A stretch of DNA of 64,000 nucleotides from Candidatus Gastranaerophilales bacterium (GTDB taxonomy: Bacteria > Cyanobacteriota > Vampirovibrionia > Gastranaerophilales > Gastranaerophilaceae), in contig CALUUK010000006.1 in NCBI GenBank assembly GCA_944323955.1, forward strand, positions 93,320 to 157,319, given 5' to 3'. Made by a program: the position numbers and the translations under genes. Positions 34,729 through 46,686 of this stretch are shown here, one piece after another. Below the pieces are notes generated by a model, which made no database searches, was not told where the DNA came from, and saw nothing but the letters and a program-made list of their open reading frames with translations. Every line of letters begins with the position of its first letter. The stretch's first letter is position 1.

Positions 34729-35788
34729 ATTGCATTTCTTCAAGATCTTTTGTATAAGTGCACTTTAAAAATTCTTTCTTATTAAATTCTTTTTGCTTTG
34801 AAACAAGAACTTTTCCTTTTGAATATATGATATCTTCCTCCGGAATAGCGGTCAAATCAACCCTTCCGGCGAGATAATCATATTCTCCTTCACTTATAAT
34901 TCTGCGTTTTATTTCATTCATAACACCGAAAATATATTTATATTTATCCTCTCTCAAAGAAGGGTCAATAAGCATTGTTGTTTTTTCAAACTCTGCAAGT
35001 GCTTCTTTATTAAGATGCATTGTTCTGAGAAGTAAAGCAAAATTATAATGCGCTTCAAAATTCTCAGGATTAATATTTATGGCATTACAATAATTTTGTG
35101 CGGCAGCATTATAATCACCGAGTAAATGTTCCGTAAGAGCAAGATTATAATATGTATCAAAATCTTTCTTCAGATATTTCAATGCTTCTTTATATGATTC
35201 TGCCGCTTTTGTGAGATATTTAACGGCGGCTGCTGAACGATCCCCCATATAAACAGCTTTACCTCTGTACGCCAGTCCCATATTATAATATGCCAAACCT
35301 TTATTTAAATTTGTAGTTTTTTTATTGTTATATATAAACGGAATATTAACGGTCAAAGGATTTGAATTTATAACTTTTCCGTATTCTTGAATTGCTTTAT
35401 CATAATCAGCCATTTTCTCGGCGAGTATTATCCCCAGATCCATACGGCAAACCATATACTCTGGATTATATTTAAGCGCATTTTCATAAGCATTTACCGC
35501 TTCATAATAATTCTCAAAGCTGACATAGATATTTCCCAGATTACAGCTTGCACCCGAATGTCCCGGATAATGCATCAATGCACTCCGATAAAAATCAACA
35601 GCTTTTTGATATTTTCCGGTTTTATATGCTTTATCGCCTTTATTTACATAATAGAATCCGATACCTTTATGATACTGTTTTTCATACCAGCCTCTGCAAA
35701 CAAAAAGTGAGACAATAAAAGCGAAAAACAGTATCAATAAAACTATTCTTGTAATTCTCAGTTTAAGAATTTTTATTATTAAACCCAC
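34715..35788 (-). CDS. Membrane-anchored TPR protein
   Basis: A 357-residue protein starting at GTG with GAGGTAG upstream. One N-terminal membrane helix (about 14-31) is followed by at least five TPR units, including KAYKTGKYQKAVDFYRSAL, YYEAVNAYENALKYNPE and GDYNAAAQNYCNAININPE. It is likely a periplasmic-side scaffold for protein complexes. It sits between gyrB and the diguanylate cyclase and overlaps the latter. The specific partner is not known. Confidence 0.82.
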   Translation of the reverse strand: MGLIIKILKLRITRIVLLILFFAFIVSLFVCRGWYEKQYHKGIGFYYVNKGDKAYKTGKYQKAVDFYRSALMHYPGHSGASCNLGNIYVSFENYYEAVNAYENALKYNPEYMVCRMDLGIILAEKMADYDKAIQEYGKVINSNPLTVNIPFIYNNKKTTNLNKGLAYYNMGLAYRGKAVYMGDRSAAAVKYLTKAAESYKEALKYLKKDFDTYYNLALTEHLLGDYNAAAQNYCNAININPENFEAHYNFALLLRTMHLNKEALAEFEKTTMLIDPSLREDKYKYIFGVMNEIKRRIISEGEYDYLAGRVDLTAIPEEDIIYSKGKVLVSKQKEFNKKEFLKCTYTKDLEEMQYEGR

Positions 35789-35814
35789 AACTCTACCTCA
35801 TGGTTACGGCAAAA

Positions 35815-38325
<2,511 letters not shown>

Positions 38326-38355
38326 TTACATTTAAAATTCAGATAATTATCAGCT

Positions 38356-38384
38356 TTGAAACAATCGGTAAAAAGTGTTATAAT
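38356..38384 (+). promoter_or_regulatory. Strong promoter with leaderless spacing
   Basis: TTGAAA (38356-38361), exactly 17 nt, then extended -10 TGT-TATAAT (38379-38384). The ATG at 38391 follows after 6 nt. This is the clearest leaderless promoter in the window. Confidence 0.75.
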
Positions 38385-38390
38385 ACAGAA

Positions 38391-39011
38391 ATGATATTTA
38401 AAAGAAAATGCAAAATCACTTTTATCAAACACGGAACTACAATTAATACTGAAGAAAACCGTTTTTTTGATGATGAAAAATTCCCGGCAATAAACGAAAC
38501 GGGAAGAATTGAAATGGAGAAAATTTCCGAATGGATAGATAATTCGGGGCTCAAGATTGATAAAATATACACAAGTCCGGCCCTAAGATGCGTTCAAAGT
38601 ACAAGAATACTGTCAAATACCTGTAATCAGGACTTTGAAATAGTTTATAATTTGACAAGCAGAAAAAAAGGTATTTTTAACGGACTCTCCATTGAAGAAA
38701 TTGAGAAAAAATACCCGGGACACATCGAACAATATTACAAAAATGCGGAAAATTATACTCCCGAAGGCGCAGAATCAATTATAAGCCTTAACAAAAGAGT
38801 TGATGAAATCATTCAAAATATTATAAATAAAAATAATAATAAAAGACTTGTAATAGTTACCCACGGAGAAATAATACAAGCTGCCGTCGCAAATGCCATA
38901 GGCATTATGCCAAACAATCAGTTTAAAATCTATATTCCTGCGGGAAGCGCTACTCAAATAAGTTATTTTGAAGATTTTGCAAGTCTTATTTATTCGGCTT
39001 ACATTCCATAA
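38391..39011 (+). CDS. Histidine phosphatase family protein with KHG motif
   Basis: A 206-residue phosphoglycerate-mutase-like fold protein. The catalytic His is H14 in FIKHGTT, and the second His is in VTHGE near residue 161. The highly conserved Arg of RHG is Lys13 here, and SPALRCVQSTRI retains the second phosphate-binding Arg. It may be a slow or specialised phosphatase. The substrate is unknown. It is followed 12 nt later by a GNAT gene. The promoter gives almost no 5' leader. Confidence 0.82.
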   Translation: MIFKRKCKITFIKHGTTINTEENRFFDDEKFPAINETGRIEMEKISEWIDNSGLKIDKIYTSPALRCVQSTRILSNTCNQDFEIVYNLTSRKKGIFNGLSIEEIEKKYPGHIEQYYKNAENYTPEGAESIISLNKRVDEIIQNIINKNNNKRLVIVTHGEIIQAAVANAIGIMPNNQFKIYIPAGSATQISYFEDFASLIYSAYIP

Positions 39012-39023
39012 CAAGAGGTAAAA

Positions 39024-39515
39024 ATGAATTACATAGAAATCAGAACGGATGAGGAAATTGAAAAACTTGCCGCTTTAGCTTCCGAAATTTGGCATTCTTA
39101 CTGGCCGAAAATATTATCTCCGGCTCAAATTGATTATATGGTAGCAAAATTTCAGTCTTTCAAAGCAATTAAAGAACAATTGGAAGATGAAAACTACATA
39201 TATAAAATTATGGAAGAAAACGGAACTTACATCGGTTATTTCGGACTTTGCCCGAAAGAAGATTATATGTTTTTGTCCAAAATATACATAAAAGAAGAAT
39301 ACCGCGGACAAAAAAAGGGAAAAGAAGCCTTTGAAAAGATAATAACAATAGCAAAAGAAAATAATAAAAAATCAATCAGATTAACCGTTAATAAATACAA
39401 TACAAATACAATAAAAGCATATGAAAAATGGGGATTTTCCATAATAAATGCAGTTGTAACAGACATAGGCGACAACTTTGTTATGGATGATTACATAATG
39501 GAATATAAATTATAG
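39024..39515 (+). CDS. GNAT-family N-acetyltransferase
   Basis: A 163-residue acetyltransferase. The acetyl-CoA-binding motif A is visible as LSKIYIKEEYRGQKKGKEAFEKI, with RLTVNKYNTNTIKAYEKWGF further on. GAGGTAA precedes the ATG. The acceptor substrate cannot be told. It is cotranscribed with the phosphatase-like gene, and its end overlaps the convergent zupT gene by 6 bp. Confidence 0.85.
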   Translation: MNYIEIRTDEEIEKLAALASEIWHSYWPKILSPAQIDYMVAKFQSFKAIKEQLEDENYIYKIMEENGTYIGYFGLCPKEDYMFLSKIYIKEEYRGQKKGKEAFEKIITIAKENNKKSIRLTVNKYNTNTIKAYEKWGFSIINAVVTDIGDNFVMDDYIMEYKL

Positions 39516-40295
39516 AAAAATAAGACCGACGCCCATTATAAGCATGCCTGAGATAATACCTATAATAACATGGTGATTTTCACCGTATTCGCGTGCCAGC
39601 GGAAGCAAAGTATCAAAAGACAAATAAACCATTATACCTGCAACTGCAGCGGTCATAATACCGACACATTGTGCGGGCATAATTGTTTTTAAAAGAACAA
39701 CACCGATTAACCCCCCAATCGGTTCTGATATACCGGATAAAAATGTATAAAGAATTGCCAGTCGTTTTTTACCCGTCGAGTGGAAGATTGGAAGTGCAAT
39801 TGCAATACCTTCGGGTATATTATGTATTGCAATAGCTATAGCGACAGGAACACCAAGCATTAAATCCTGGCTTGATACCAAAAATGTTGCAATACCTTCT
39901 GGGAAATTATGTAAAGATACGGCTATAGCAGTTATAAATCCCGCTCTTTGAACTCTTCGTCTTTGTTGTATCTTTGCAGACTGATTAAGAAAATCAGATT
40001 CAATATGATCGGGAATAAAAAAGTCTATTAAAACGGCAATTAAAATACCGAGGAAAAATCCGCCGAAAGTTAATGCTTTTGAAGTTATTTCACCGTAATA
40101 TGCATTTAATAATACAGGTGCTTCATCCAAAAGTTCACATAAACTTACATAAATCATGACCCCGGCAGAAAATCCGAGTCCGACAGATAATGCCTTTAAA
40201 TTATTTCTCTTTATAAAAAAAGTTACAAATCCGCCTATGAGAGTCGACATCCCTGCAAATAAAGTTAATATTAAAGGTAGTACATATGCATTCAT
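39510..40295 (-). CDS. zupT: ZIP-family zinc transporter
   Basis: A 261-residue polytopic protein of the ZupT/GufA branch of ZIP transporters, with about eight helices. The two metal-binding helices carry HNFPEG and HNIPEG. A basic cytoplasmic loop (IQQRRRVQRAG) lies before the first. It imports zinc or other divalent metals across the inner membrane. A TATAAT on the minus strand lies only 3 nt before the ATG, so its real promoter or start is unclear. Confidence 0.9.
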   Translation of the reverse strand: MNAYVLPLILTLFAGMSTLIGGFVTFFIKRNNLKALSVGLGFSAGVMIYVSLCELLDEAPVLLNAYYGEITSKALTFGGFFLGILIAVLIDFFIPDHIESDFLNQSAKIQQRRRVQRAGFITAIAVSLHNFPEGIATFLVSSQDLMLGVPVAIAIAIHNIPEGIAIALPIFHSTGKKRLAILYTFLSGISEPIGGLIGVVLLKTIMPAQCVGIMTAAVAGIMVYLSFDTLLPLAREYGENHHVIIGIISGMLIMGVGLIFL

Positions 40296-40340
40296 ATGAT
40301 TATACTAACACAAAAATTATGTATATTAATCGAATTTTTA

Positions 40341-40346
40341 TATAAT
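40341..40346 (+). promoter_or_regulatory. -10 box 6 nt before the gspF-like start
   Basis: TATAAT at 40341-40346, then AGAAAT and the ATG at 40353. No Shine-Dalgarno is present and the -35 is weak. This spacing argues for the internal ATG rather than the upstream in-frame one. Confidence 0.5.
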
Positions 40347-40352
40347 AGAAAT

Positions 40353-41546
40353 ATGACAAATTTTTTCTATCGGGCAAAAAATAAAAATAATGAAATTATA
40401 ACGGGACATATAGGGGCGCCTAATATTTCGGATGCAGCATTAAAACTTGAGAAAAAAGGACTTATAATCCTTGAACTTTCCGTTAATATTTCAACTGAAG
40501 AAAAATTTACCGAAATTAATAATATAACCGGAAATACAATATTTTCAATAAAAGAAAAAAGAGAATTTATTAACGCATTCTATTTTCAATACAAGTCAGG
40601 ACTTTCATTACAGCAAATATTCGGGTTAATTGCACAAAGCACATCAAGCAAAAATATTCAGACTTTATGTCTGGCAATTTTAAAACAAACGGAAAAAGGA
40701 AAGTCTTTAAAAGAAGCCTTTTCCAAATATGAAAATACTATCGGAAAAGCATATACAGCATTAATATGTGCCGGGGAAACATCGGGTAAACTTGATGAAA
40801 TTCTATTGTCTGTATCAGAAAATCTTCAAAAAGAAGAAGAAATAAAAAGCGGTATAATATCATCTTTAATATATCCTATATGTTTGCTCTGCCTTGCACT
40901 TGCAGTATTTATATTATTCAAAACCTGTATATTTAAAGTATTTGAAACAATGTTCTCCGGCATTTGCGCAGAAGAAATAACAAAACTGCTGCTTCTTGCC
41001 GTATTCAACATCATTGTAACTTTCAGTGCCATAGGATTTTTTATATTTTTTATTCTGAAAAACAAAAAAGCTAAATATACGGTCAGCAGATTTTTAACTT
41101 CACTTCCTTTTCTTTCCGGACTCATTAAAGATTTTTATTTTCGAAACTTTTTTAATGTGCTTTCTCTGGCGTTTCATGCCGGAATTCCGGCAGCAGAAGC
41201 GGTTGAACTTGCAAACGGTACGATTAAGGAGAAAATTATTAATAACAAAATAAAAAAATCAATAAAAATGATAAATTCAGGATGTGAAATAACTACGGCA
41301 TTTATGGTTGCGGGTGTTTTTTCAAAGGATGCAATATCTCAAATATCAACAGGTGAAAAAACCGGAGAACTTGATACAACAGCAAAAACAGCAGCTGAAA
41401 ATTATGCAAAATCTCTTGAAATGAAAATAAAAACCGTTACCAAACTTATTGAACCAGCAATGTTAATATTAATAGGTATTTTAGTTGCATATATTGCCGT
41501 TACAGCCTATTCAAAATACTATGAAAGTTTATTTTCAATATTTTGA
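40353..41546 (+). CDS. Type II secretion/type IV pilus inner-membrane protein (GspF/PilC)
   Basis: A 397-residue protein with two T2SSF domains and three membrane helices. The N-terminal MTNFFYRAKNKNNEIITG is family-typical. FYFQYKSGLSLQQIF and ALICAGETSGKLDEIL belong to the first domain; ISTGEKTGELDTTAKTA and the last helix to the second. It forms the inner-membrane platform for pilus or pseudopilus assembly. It stands alone here. A prepilin gene lies at 53.7 kb. The 3' end overlaps the convergent heptosyltransferase gene by 28 bp. Confidence 0.88.
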   Translation: MTNFFYRAKNKNNEIITGHIGAPNISDAALKLEKKGLIILELSVNISTEEKFTEINNITGNTIFSIKEKREFINAFYFQYKSGLSLQQIFGLIAQSTSSKNIQTLCLAILKQTEKGKSLKEAFSKYENTIGKAYTALICAGETSGKLDEILLSVSENLQKEEEIKSGIISSLIYPICLLCLALAVFILFKTCIFKVFETMFSGICAEEITKLLLLAVFNIIVTFSAIGFFIFFILKNKKAKYTVSRFLTSLPFLSGLIKDFYFRNFFNVLSLAFHAGIPAAEAVELANGTIKEKIINNKIKKSIKMINSGCEITTAFMVAGVFSKDAISQISTGEKTGELDTTAKTAAENYAKSLEMKIKTVTKLIEPAMLILIGILVAYIAVTAYSKYYESLFSIF

Positions 41547-42604
41547 TTTGAATGTAAAATACCATCAATCATTTTATTAATTGCCGTCTTAACCTGTTCA
41601 ATAGTGACAGCATTCAAACATTCTTTATTTCTTGTACATTTTTTCTTTAAAGAACATGGCATACAGTCCAAATCAGCTTTTAAAAGAATATTTCCGCTGC
41701 CAAGCACCTTCCATTTTTCAAACGGCATAGGCCCATATATACCGATTACTTTTGTATTCACCGAAGATGCCATATGAAGAGTTCCCGAATCATTGCCTAC
41801 AATAAAATCAACCCGCTTTAACAGCGCAAGACTGTCTTTTATATTAACCAGGGAACATAAATTTAAAGGCTGAATCTTAAAACTGTCATCACAAAGTATT
41901 TTTTCATAGGTGTCTTTGTCGGACGGAGCGCCTATAAATAATACCTGTACACCTTTTTCATCGGACAGATATTTTATGATTTGCTTAAAATTATCAATAT
42001 CCCACGTTTTCAGGGGATTACTGGCAGTAACACTTACAACTGCTTTTATATTATCATTTGATATTTTATTTTCTTCAAAAATTTTCTTTACTTTATTATC
42101 ACTGTCAGAATCAATCCAATTTTCAAGATAACTATCTTTGACGGGAATACCGTCTCTTTCCAATACATCAAGCATACAAAGAGATTCATGTTTATATTCA
42201 TCATATTTAAGTTTCTTTGTAAGAAGAATACCTCTGTGTTCGGTATTATATCCTATACGTTCTTTTATTCCGGCAAAAAAACATAAAAGGGCACTGGATA
42301 AAGAACGTTTCAAAATATAAACTTTATCATATTTTTCTTTTTTTAAAAGCGATACATAATGCCAACATGATTGTTTTTTACCATTTCCGCATTCATATTT
42401 ATGCTTTCTTGTTGTATCAAAGTATATGAAATTATTAACATAAGGACAATTTTCAATTACTTCGCCGGAATTTGGCGCAACAAGCATGTCTATTCTACTG
42501 TCGGGATATGCATATCTCAAGTTTCTTAAAAACGGAATTGTAAGAATCATATCGCCTATAAATCTGTATCTTACAACAAGTATTTTCTTACTCACCGAAA
42601 ACAT
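41519..42604 (-). CDS. Glycosyltransferase family 9 (heptosyltransferase type)
   Basis: A 361-residue protein. The N-terminus has KILVVRYRFIGDMILTIPF as in WaaF/WaaC. The C-terminal nucleotide-sugar region has VGNDSGTLHMASSVNTKVIGIYGP. A C-terminal Cys cluster (CMPCSLKKKCTRNKEC) is common in this family. It adds heptose or a related sugar to the LPS core. It overlaps lpxK by 17 bp, supporting a role in LPS assembly. I cannot separate WaaC, WaaF and WaaQ. Confidence 0.88.
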   Translation of the reverse strand: MFSVSKKILVVRYRFIGDMILTIPFLRNLRYAYPDSRIDMLVAPNSGEVIENCPYVNNFIYFDTTRKHKYECGNGKKQSCWHYVSLLKKEKYDKVYILKRSLSSALLCFFAGIKERIGYNTEHRGILLTKKLKYDEYKHESLCMLDVLERDGIPVKDSYLENWIDSDSDNKVKKIFEENKISNDNIKAVVSVTASNPLKTWDIDNFKQIIKYLSDEKGVQVLFIGAPSDKDTYEKILCDDSFKIQPLNLCSLVNIKDSLALLKRVDFIVGNDSGTLHMASSVNTKVIGIYGPMPFEKWKVLGSGNILLKADLDCMPCSLKKKCTRNKECLNAVTIEQVKTAINKMIDGILHSNQNIENKLS

Positions 42605-43652
42605 CCTTTATATCCATATAAGATTTCAACTTCAGCACGTAAAAATTAATCGGCATTTCTATATCTTTAATAATATCAATAAGTTTAACCGCATCTTTTT
42701 CTGTTGTAACAACACTGTCAATATTTTCTTCCTGAGCATATTCAATAATCTTTGCGACATCGGCTCTGTCATAAATATGATGGTCTTCAAACTCCAAAAC
42801 AGCAATAAGTTTATAATCCTTTTTAAGGAAATCATAAAAACCGGAAGGCTGTCCTATTGCGGAAAAAGCCATAATCCTTCTGCCGGATGGGAGTTTTTCA
42901 CGGGTATTTATATCATAAATTCCTTCAGGCACCATTTTGCAAAGATATATGTCTTTTTCGAATTTCTTTTTGAGAAAATCACAGAACTTCAAAGTTTTTT
43001 CTGTATTATAACCTTTATTTACAACGACAATTTTATCTGCCCGTTGAATTGAATTAAGATTTTCTCTAAGCGGGCCTGCAGGAAGAACATTGCCGTTTCC
43101 GAATTTATTTTTTGCATCTACAAGCACAATATCCAGATCTCTTTTTATTTTTCTGTGCTGAAATGCATCATCCAAAATTATTACATCGGGACTGAATTTT
43201 TTCATTAAATATTTTTCTGCTTTTATTCTGCTTTTACATGTAACAACATAAGCCCCTTTGCAGTTTTCACTTATCATAACAGGTTCATCACCTGCAACGG
43301 ATGCTTTAAACTGGCTTCCCGAACCGTCAGATATAAGATTAGGTTCATTATTAGAAAGTTTAGAGCCGTAACCTCTTGATATAACAGCAACCTTTTTATT
43401 TCTGGACAGAAAGTAATTGGCAGCTTCAATTGTAAAAGGGGTTTTTCCGACACCGCCTGTTGTAATATTACCCACCGCTACAACAAATGCGCCTGATCCG
43501 TATGAAGGCAGAATTTTTTTGTCATACAACTTATTTCTTATTCCTGAAACAATATTATAGAAGAATCCCGGAAATTTTAATAAGAAATATACCAGTTTTT
43601 CATATAAATTCAAATCTTTTTTATAGTGTATTCTTGATATAAAAAGTTTCAT
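42588..43652 (-). CDS. lpxK: Tetraacyldisaccharide 4'-kinase
   Basis: A 354-residue inner-membrane enzyme that phosphorylates lipid A disaccharide at the 4' position. The P-loop region is VAVGNITTGGVGKTPFTIE. DEPVMIS and the ILDDAFQHRKIKRDLDIVLVD motif are typical, and the length is normal. A single N-terminal hydrophobic segment fits a membrane anchor. It starts 7 nt after mlaD and overlaps the heptosyltransferase gene. Its presence is direct evidence of lipid A synthesis. Confidence 0.95.
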   Translation of the reverse strand: MKLFISRIHYKKDLNLYEKLVYFLLKFPGFFYNIVSGIRNKLYDKKILPSYGSGAFVVAVGNITTGGVGKTPFTIEAANYFLSRNKKVAVISRGYGSKLSNNEPNLISDGSGSQFKASVAGDEPVMISENCKGAYVVTCKSRIKAEKYLMKKFSPDVIILDDAFQHRKIKRDLDIVLVDAKNKFGNGNVLPAGPLRENLNSIQRADKIVVVNKGYNTEKTLKFCDFLKKKFEKDIYLCKMVPEGIYDINTREKLPSGRRIMAFSAIGQPSGFYDFLKKDYKLIAVLEFEDHHIYDRADVAKIIEYAQEENIDSVVTTEKDAVKLIDIIKDIEMPINFYVLKLKSYMDIKDVFGE

Positions 43653-43659
43653 ATTAGAC

Positions 43660-45018
43660 CTAGAACATTAATCTGAACAGCAGGAATCTCTTATTTAATT
43701 TTTCCGAAAACTTTCTGAGATTTTCTGATGTTACATTTATATCATCCATCGTTTGTTTAAGTTTTTCTTCATCCTCTGTTGCATAGTTAACAGTATCTAA
43801 GGTAATAGTTAACTTGTCGAGAGCCGTATTCAATCTTACAACCGAATCTTTAATACATTTCTTCAAATCGGCATCTTTGGTCATATCATTTATATAACTT
43901 GAAAGTTCGGCAATATTTTTTGATGTTATTTTAAGATTTGCAATAGCACTTTGAGTCGAAGGATCTTCCAAAAGAGAAGAAACATTATCGGAAAGTCTTG
44001 AAAAAGATTTTGTTGCAGCGGTAATATTATCGACAAAATCCTTATCACCCGCAATTTTATTAATATTATCAGTCAATACGATTATATTGTCGGACAGTTT
44101 ATTAGCTTTTTCTGATAACATTTCAAGTTCGGTTTTGGATAATTCAATAAGTTCCTGAGCTTTTTCCATTGTAATATTTGCTTTTTGAGTAAGGTCATTC
44201 ACATTAACAGCCGTTTGTTTCAAATCACTTATAACATCATCGGATAAAAGCATTGAAACTCTTTCATTTGTTTCAATTAGAGATTCTGCACTGCGATATT
44301 GAAGCGCAAGAAAATCTGCAATTCTCATAGGTTCAATTACCGTATAAGGAGATTTAGTTGTGGGATATGGCATATCAATATCTTCTTTAGGCACAAGCCT
44401 TAATTTTTTGCTGCTGCCGTCAGTTATAACAACCCCGTTAATTTGATCCGGAACAACCAACCCCGGAAGATCAATAATATATTTAATTTTATAAGAATTT
44501 CTGGTTTTAATATTTTCTTTTATAAGAATAGGCAATGCATTTGTTTCAACAATTTCGACTTTTTTTATAACACCGATGTCATATTGTTTTCCATCCAATT
44601 TCATCTGCACTTTATCATCGGCATGCACAATTTTAGATTTATCGCTTTCGGGAATATAAATCACTTTTTCTTTAGGCGGAGTTATTTCAAGGAATTGTTC
44701 GCCGATAATACCCGATTGCTGTATGGATATTTCAGACGCTTTGGGAATAACAACGTTAGGTTCAGTAATAACAAATTTGACTTCAACATAACTGTCTTCG
44801 AAATTTAGTCTGGGTTTAATTTCTTCAACCTGACCTATTCTGACCCCCATCATCTGAACGCCGCTTCCGGCTCTCATACCGTTAACATCTTTAAAGTTAA
44901 CACTGATTCTTTCGGCATTGGAAATAGCTTTGCCTTTTATCCATAAAACTGTGAATACCAGTATAATTATGGCTGAAATTGCAAGTATTCCGACTTTAAA
45001 CGCTGCTGAAAATTTCAT
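43660..45018 (-). CDS. mlaD: MCE-domain substrate-binding protein (MlaD type)
   Basis: A 452-residue protein with an N-terminal membrane helix (about 7-27). An MCE domain follows at about 35-115 (VNFKDVNGMRAGSGVQMMGV, SGIIGEQFLEI). A long alpha-helical C-terminal region rich in Asn, Asp and Ser then runs to the end. It is longer than E. coli MlaD (183), so it may form a tube across the periplasm like PqiB or LetB-type proteins. It is the periplasmic lipid carrier of the mlaEFD set. Confidence 0.88.
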   Translation of the reverse strand: MKFSAAFKVGILAISAIIILVFTVLWIKGKAISNAERISVNFKDVNGMRAGSGVQMMGVRIGQVEEIKPRLNFEDSYVEVKFVITEPNVVIPKASEISIQQSGIIGEQFLEITPPKEKVIYIPESDKSKIVHADDKVQMKLDGKQYDIGVIKKVEIVETNALPILIKENIKTRNSYKIKYIIDLPGLVVPDQINGVVITDGSSKKLRLVPKEDIDMPYPTTKSPYTVIEPMRIADFLALQYRSAESLIETNERVSMLLSDDVISDLKQTAVNVNDLTQKANITMEKAQELIELSKTELEMLSEKANKLSDNIIVLTDNINKIAGDKDFVDNITAATKSFSRLSDNVSSLLEDPSTQSAIANLKITSKNIAELSSYINDMTKDADLKKCIKDSVVRLNTALDKLTITLDTVNYATEDEEKLKQTMDDINVTSENLRKFSEKLNKRFLLFRLMF

Positions 45019-45062
45019 TATATTTCCTTATCTATATCCATTTTACAATAAAAAATCAAAAA

Positions 45063-45791
45063 CTAAAAACTTGAAGCGGCAATCTTCATCGGACCGTCCA
45101 AAGAAGCCGAAACAAACTGCCTGGTATAGGGATTATCCTGTCTTAACAAATCATCTGGAGTACCCCTGAAAACTATGTGTCCGTCATATAACATTATTAC
45201 CTTATCCGAACATCTTGTAATTGTTGACATCTGGTGTGTAACAACAATAGATGTAGCTTTAGTTTCATCACGAAGCCGTAATATATAATCTTCAATAACC
45301 GTTGAAGCAACAGGATCCAGCCCTGCTGTAGGTTCATCATAAAGTATAAACTGAGGTTTTGTTACAATTGCACGGGCCAGGCTGACTCTTTTTTGCATAC
45401 CGCCCGAAAGTTCGTGAGGAAATTTATCTTCAATTCCTTCTAATCCCACTGTTTTAAGACTTTTGGCTACAATATCTTTAATTTCCTGTTTTGTATATTT
45501 CCCTTTAAATTCTTTTCTTTCGTGCAAAGCAAATGAAATATTGTCAAACACATTTAAAGAATCAAACAATGCCGAATATTGAAAAACCATTGCGACATCA
45601 CCGTCACCTATATCAATTATTCCCGAATCAGGAGAAAGAAGCCCGCATAATATTTTCAAAATCGTACTTTTCCCCGAACCGCTGAATCCGACAATAGAAA
45701 GAATCTCACCCTCTTCTACAGTAAAAGAAATATTATCCAATACTTTTTTATCGTCAAATACTTTTGTTAAATTCTGAACTTTTATCGCCAT
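45063..45791 (-). CDS. mlaF: Lipid-transport ABC ATPase (MlaF type)
   Basis: A 242-residue ABC ATPase with Walker A GFSGSGKST (about 34-42), signature LSGGMQKRVSLARA and Walker B FILYDEPTAGLDP. The LSGGMQKRV form is typical of the MlaF branch. It lies 13 nt after mlaE and before mlaD. It powers lipid movement between the membranes. Confidence 0.92.
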   Translation of the reverse strand: MAIKVQNLTKVFDDKKVLDNISFTVEEGEILSIVGFSGSGKSTILKILCGLLSPDSGIIDIGDGDVAMVFQYSALFDSLNVFDNISFALHERKEFKGKYTKQEIKDIVAKSLKTVGLEGIEDKFPHELSGGMQKRVSLARAIVTKPQFILYDEPTAGLDPVASTVIEDYILRLRDETKATSIVVTHQMSTITRCSDKVIMLYDGHIVFRGTPDDLLRQDNPYTRQFVSASLDGPMKIAASSF

Positions 45792-45804
45792 ATTTTATAC
45801 CTTT

Positions 45805-46626
45805 TTAAAAATAGAATGCGACTGCAAATATACAGTCAATAATTACTATTGCAACAAATGACCAGACAACAGCCTTGGTTGTTGCAATACCGACACCTTT
45901 GGCCCCTCCCGCCGCATCATAACCGCAGCTGGAACTTATAAGACTTATACATCCGCCGAAACAAGCCGATTTTAAAAGCATTATGTTAATATCTCTGATA
46001 TAAAGTCCCTGCCAAACCGATGTTACATAACAAAGCCAGGTCACGTCTTTTGCCGATATCATTGACATAAGACCTCCGGTAATAATTCCAACCGTTGTTG
46101 CCAGTACAACAACAAAAGGCATCATTATAAAACCGGCAAGTACTCTCGGAAGAAATAAATACTTAAACGGCGAGACTTTAAGAACATTCATAGCATCAAT
46201 TTGTTCCGTAACGCGCATTGTAGCAAGTTCACTTGCCTGAGAAGAGCCAATCATTGAAATAATTGCAAATCCTGACATAATGACCCCGATTTCCCTTACC
46301 ATTGTCAGCGCAACCAATAATCCTATATAATCTTTTCCGCCCTGCTTCACCATTTCAGGAGCTATCTGCATCGCAAGAATTATTGCCGTCATTGAAACAA
46401 TTGACAACGTAATAGGCAAAGAGTCAACCGCGAATCTTGAAGATTGTTCAATCACCTGTTTGAAATTTATCTGAAAAGAAAACATATATTTTAAAACTTC
46501 AACAAGTCTATATGATATTTTGCCGAAAGTTTCAAAAAAATCATATAAATATTGAAGCAGTGTATACACTGCCTTATAAGTTACAGTTTCCTTAATATAT
46601 GATTGCAAATCAGGCATTTTACTCAT
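45805..46626 (-). CDS. mlaE: Lipid-transport ABC permease (MlaE type)
   Basis: A 273-residue MlaE-family permease with an amphipathic N-terminal helix and about five to six membrane helices. Conserved segments include MVREIGVIMSGFAII, GSSQASELATMRVTEQIDAM and GAKGVGIATTKAVV near the C-terminus. It is the membrane core of the system with MlaF and MlaD. A minus-strand TATAAT lies about 23 nt upstream of the start, giving this operon its own possible promoter. Confidence 0.92.
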   Translation of the reverse strand: MSKMPDLQSYIKETVTYKAVYTLLQYLYDFFETFGKISYRLVEVLKYMFSFQINFKQVIEQSSRFAVDSLPITLSIVSMTAIILAMQIAPEMVKQGGKDYIGLLVALTMVREIGVIMSGFAIISMIGSSQASELATMRVTEQIDAMNVLKVSPFKYLFLPRVLAGFIMMPFVVVLATTVGIITGGLMSMISAKDVTWLCYVTSVWQGLYIRDINIMLLKSACFGGCISLISSSCGYDAAGGAKGVGIATTKAVVWSFVAIVIIDCIFAVAFYF

Positions 46627-46686
46627 TCTGTACCATTAAACAGAACTATTATATCTTAATAATTCTTTTGTGAAAAGTAGTCCCGT

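Noticed and set aside
40296..40352. Upstream in-frame start for the GspF-like gene
   Set aside because: Would place the -10 box inside the gene, and the extra residues do not fit the family N-terminus.
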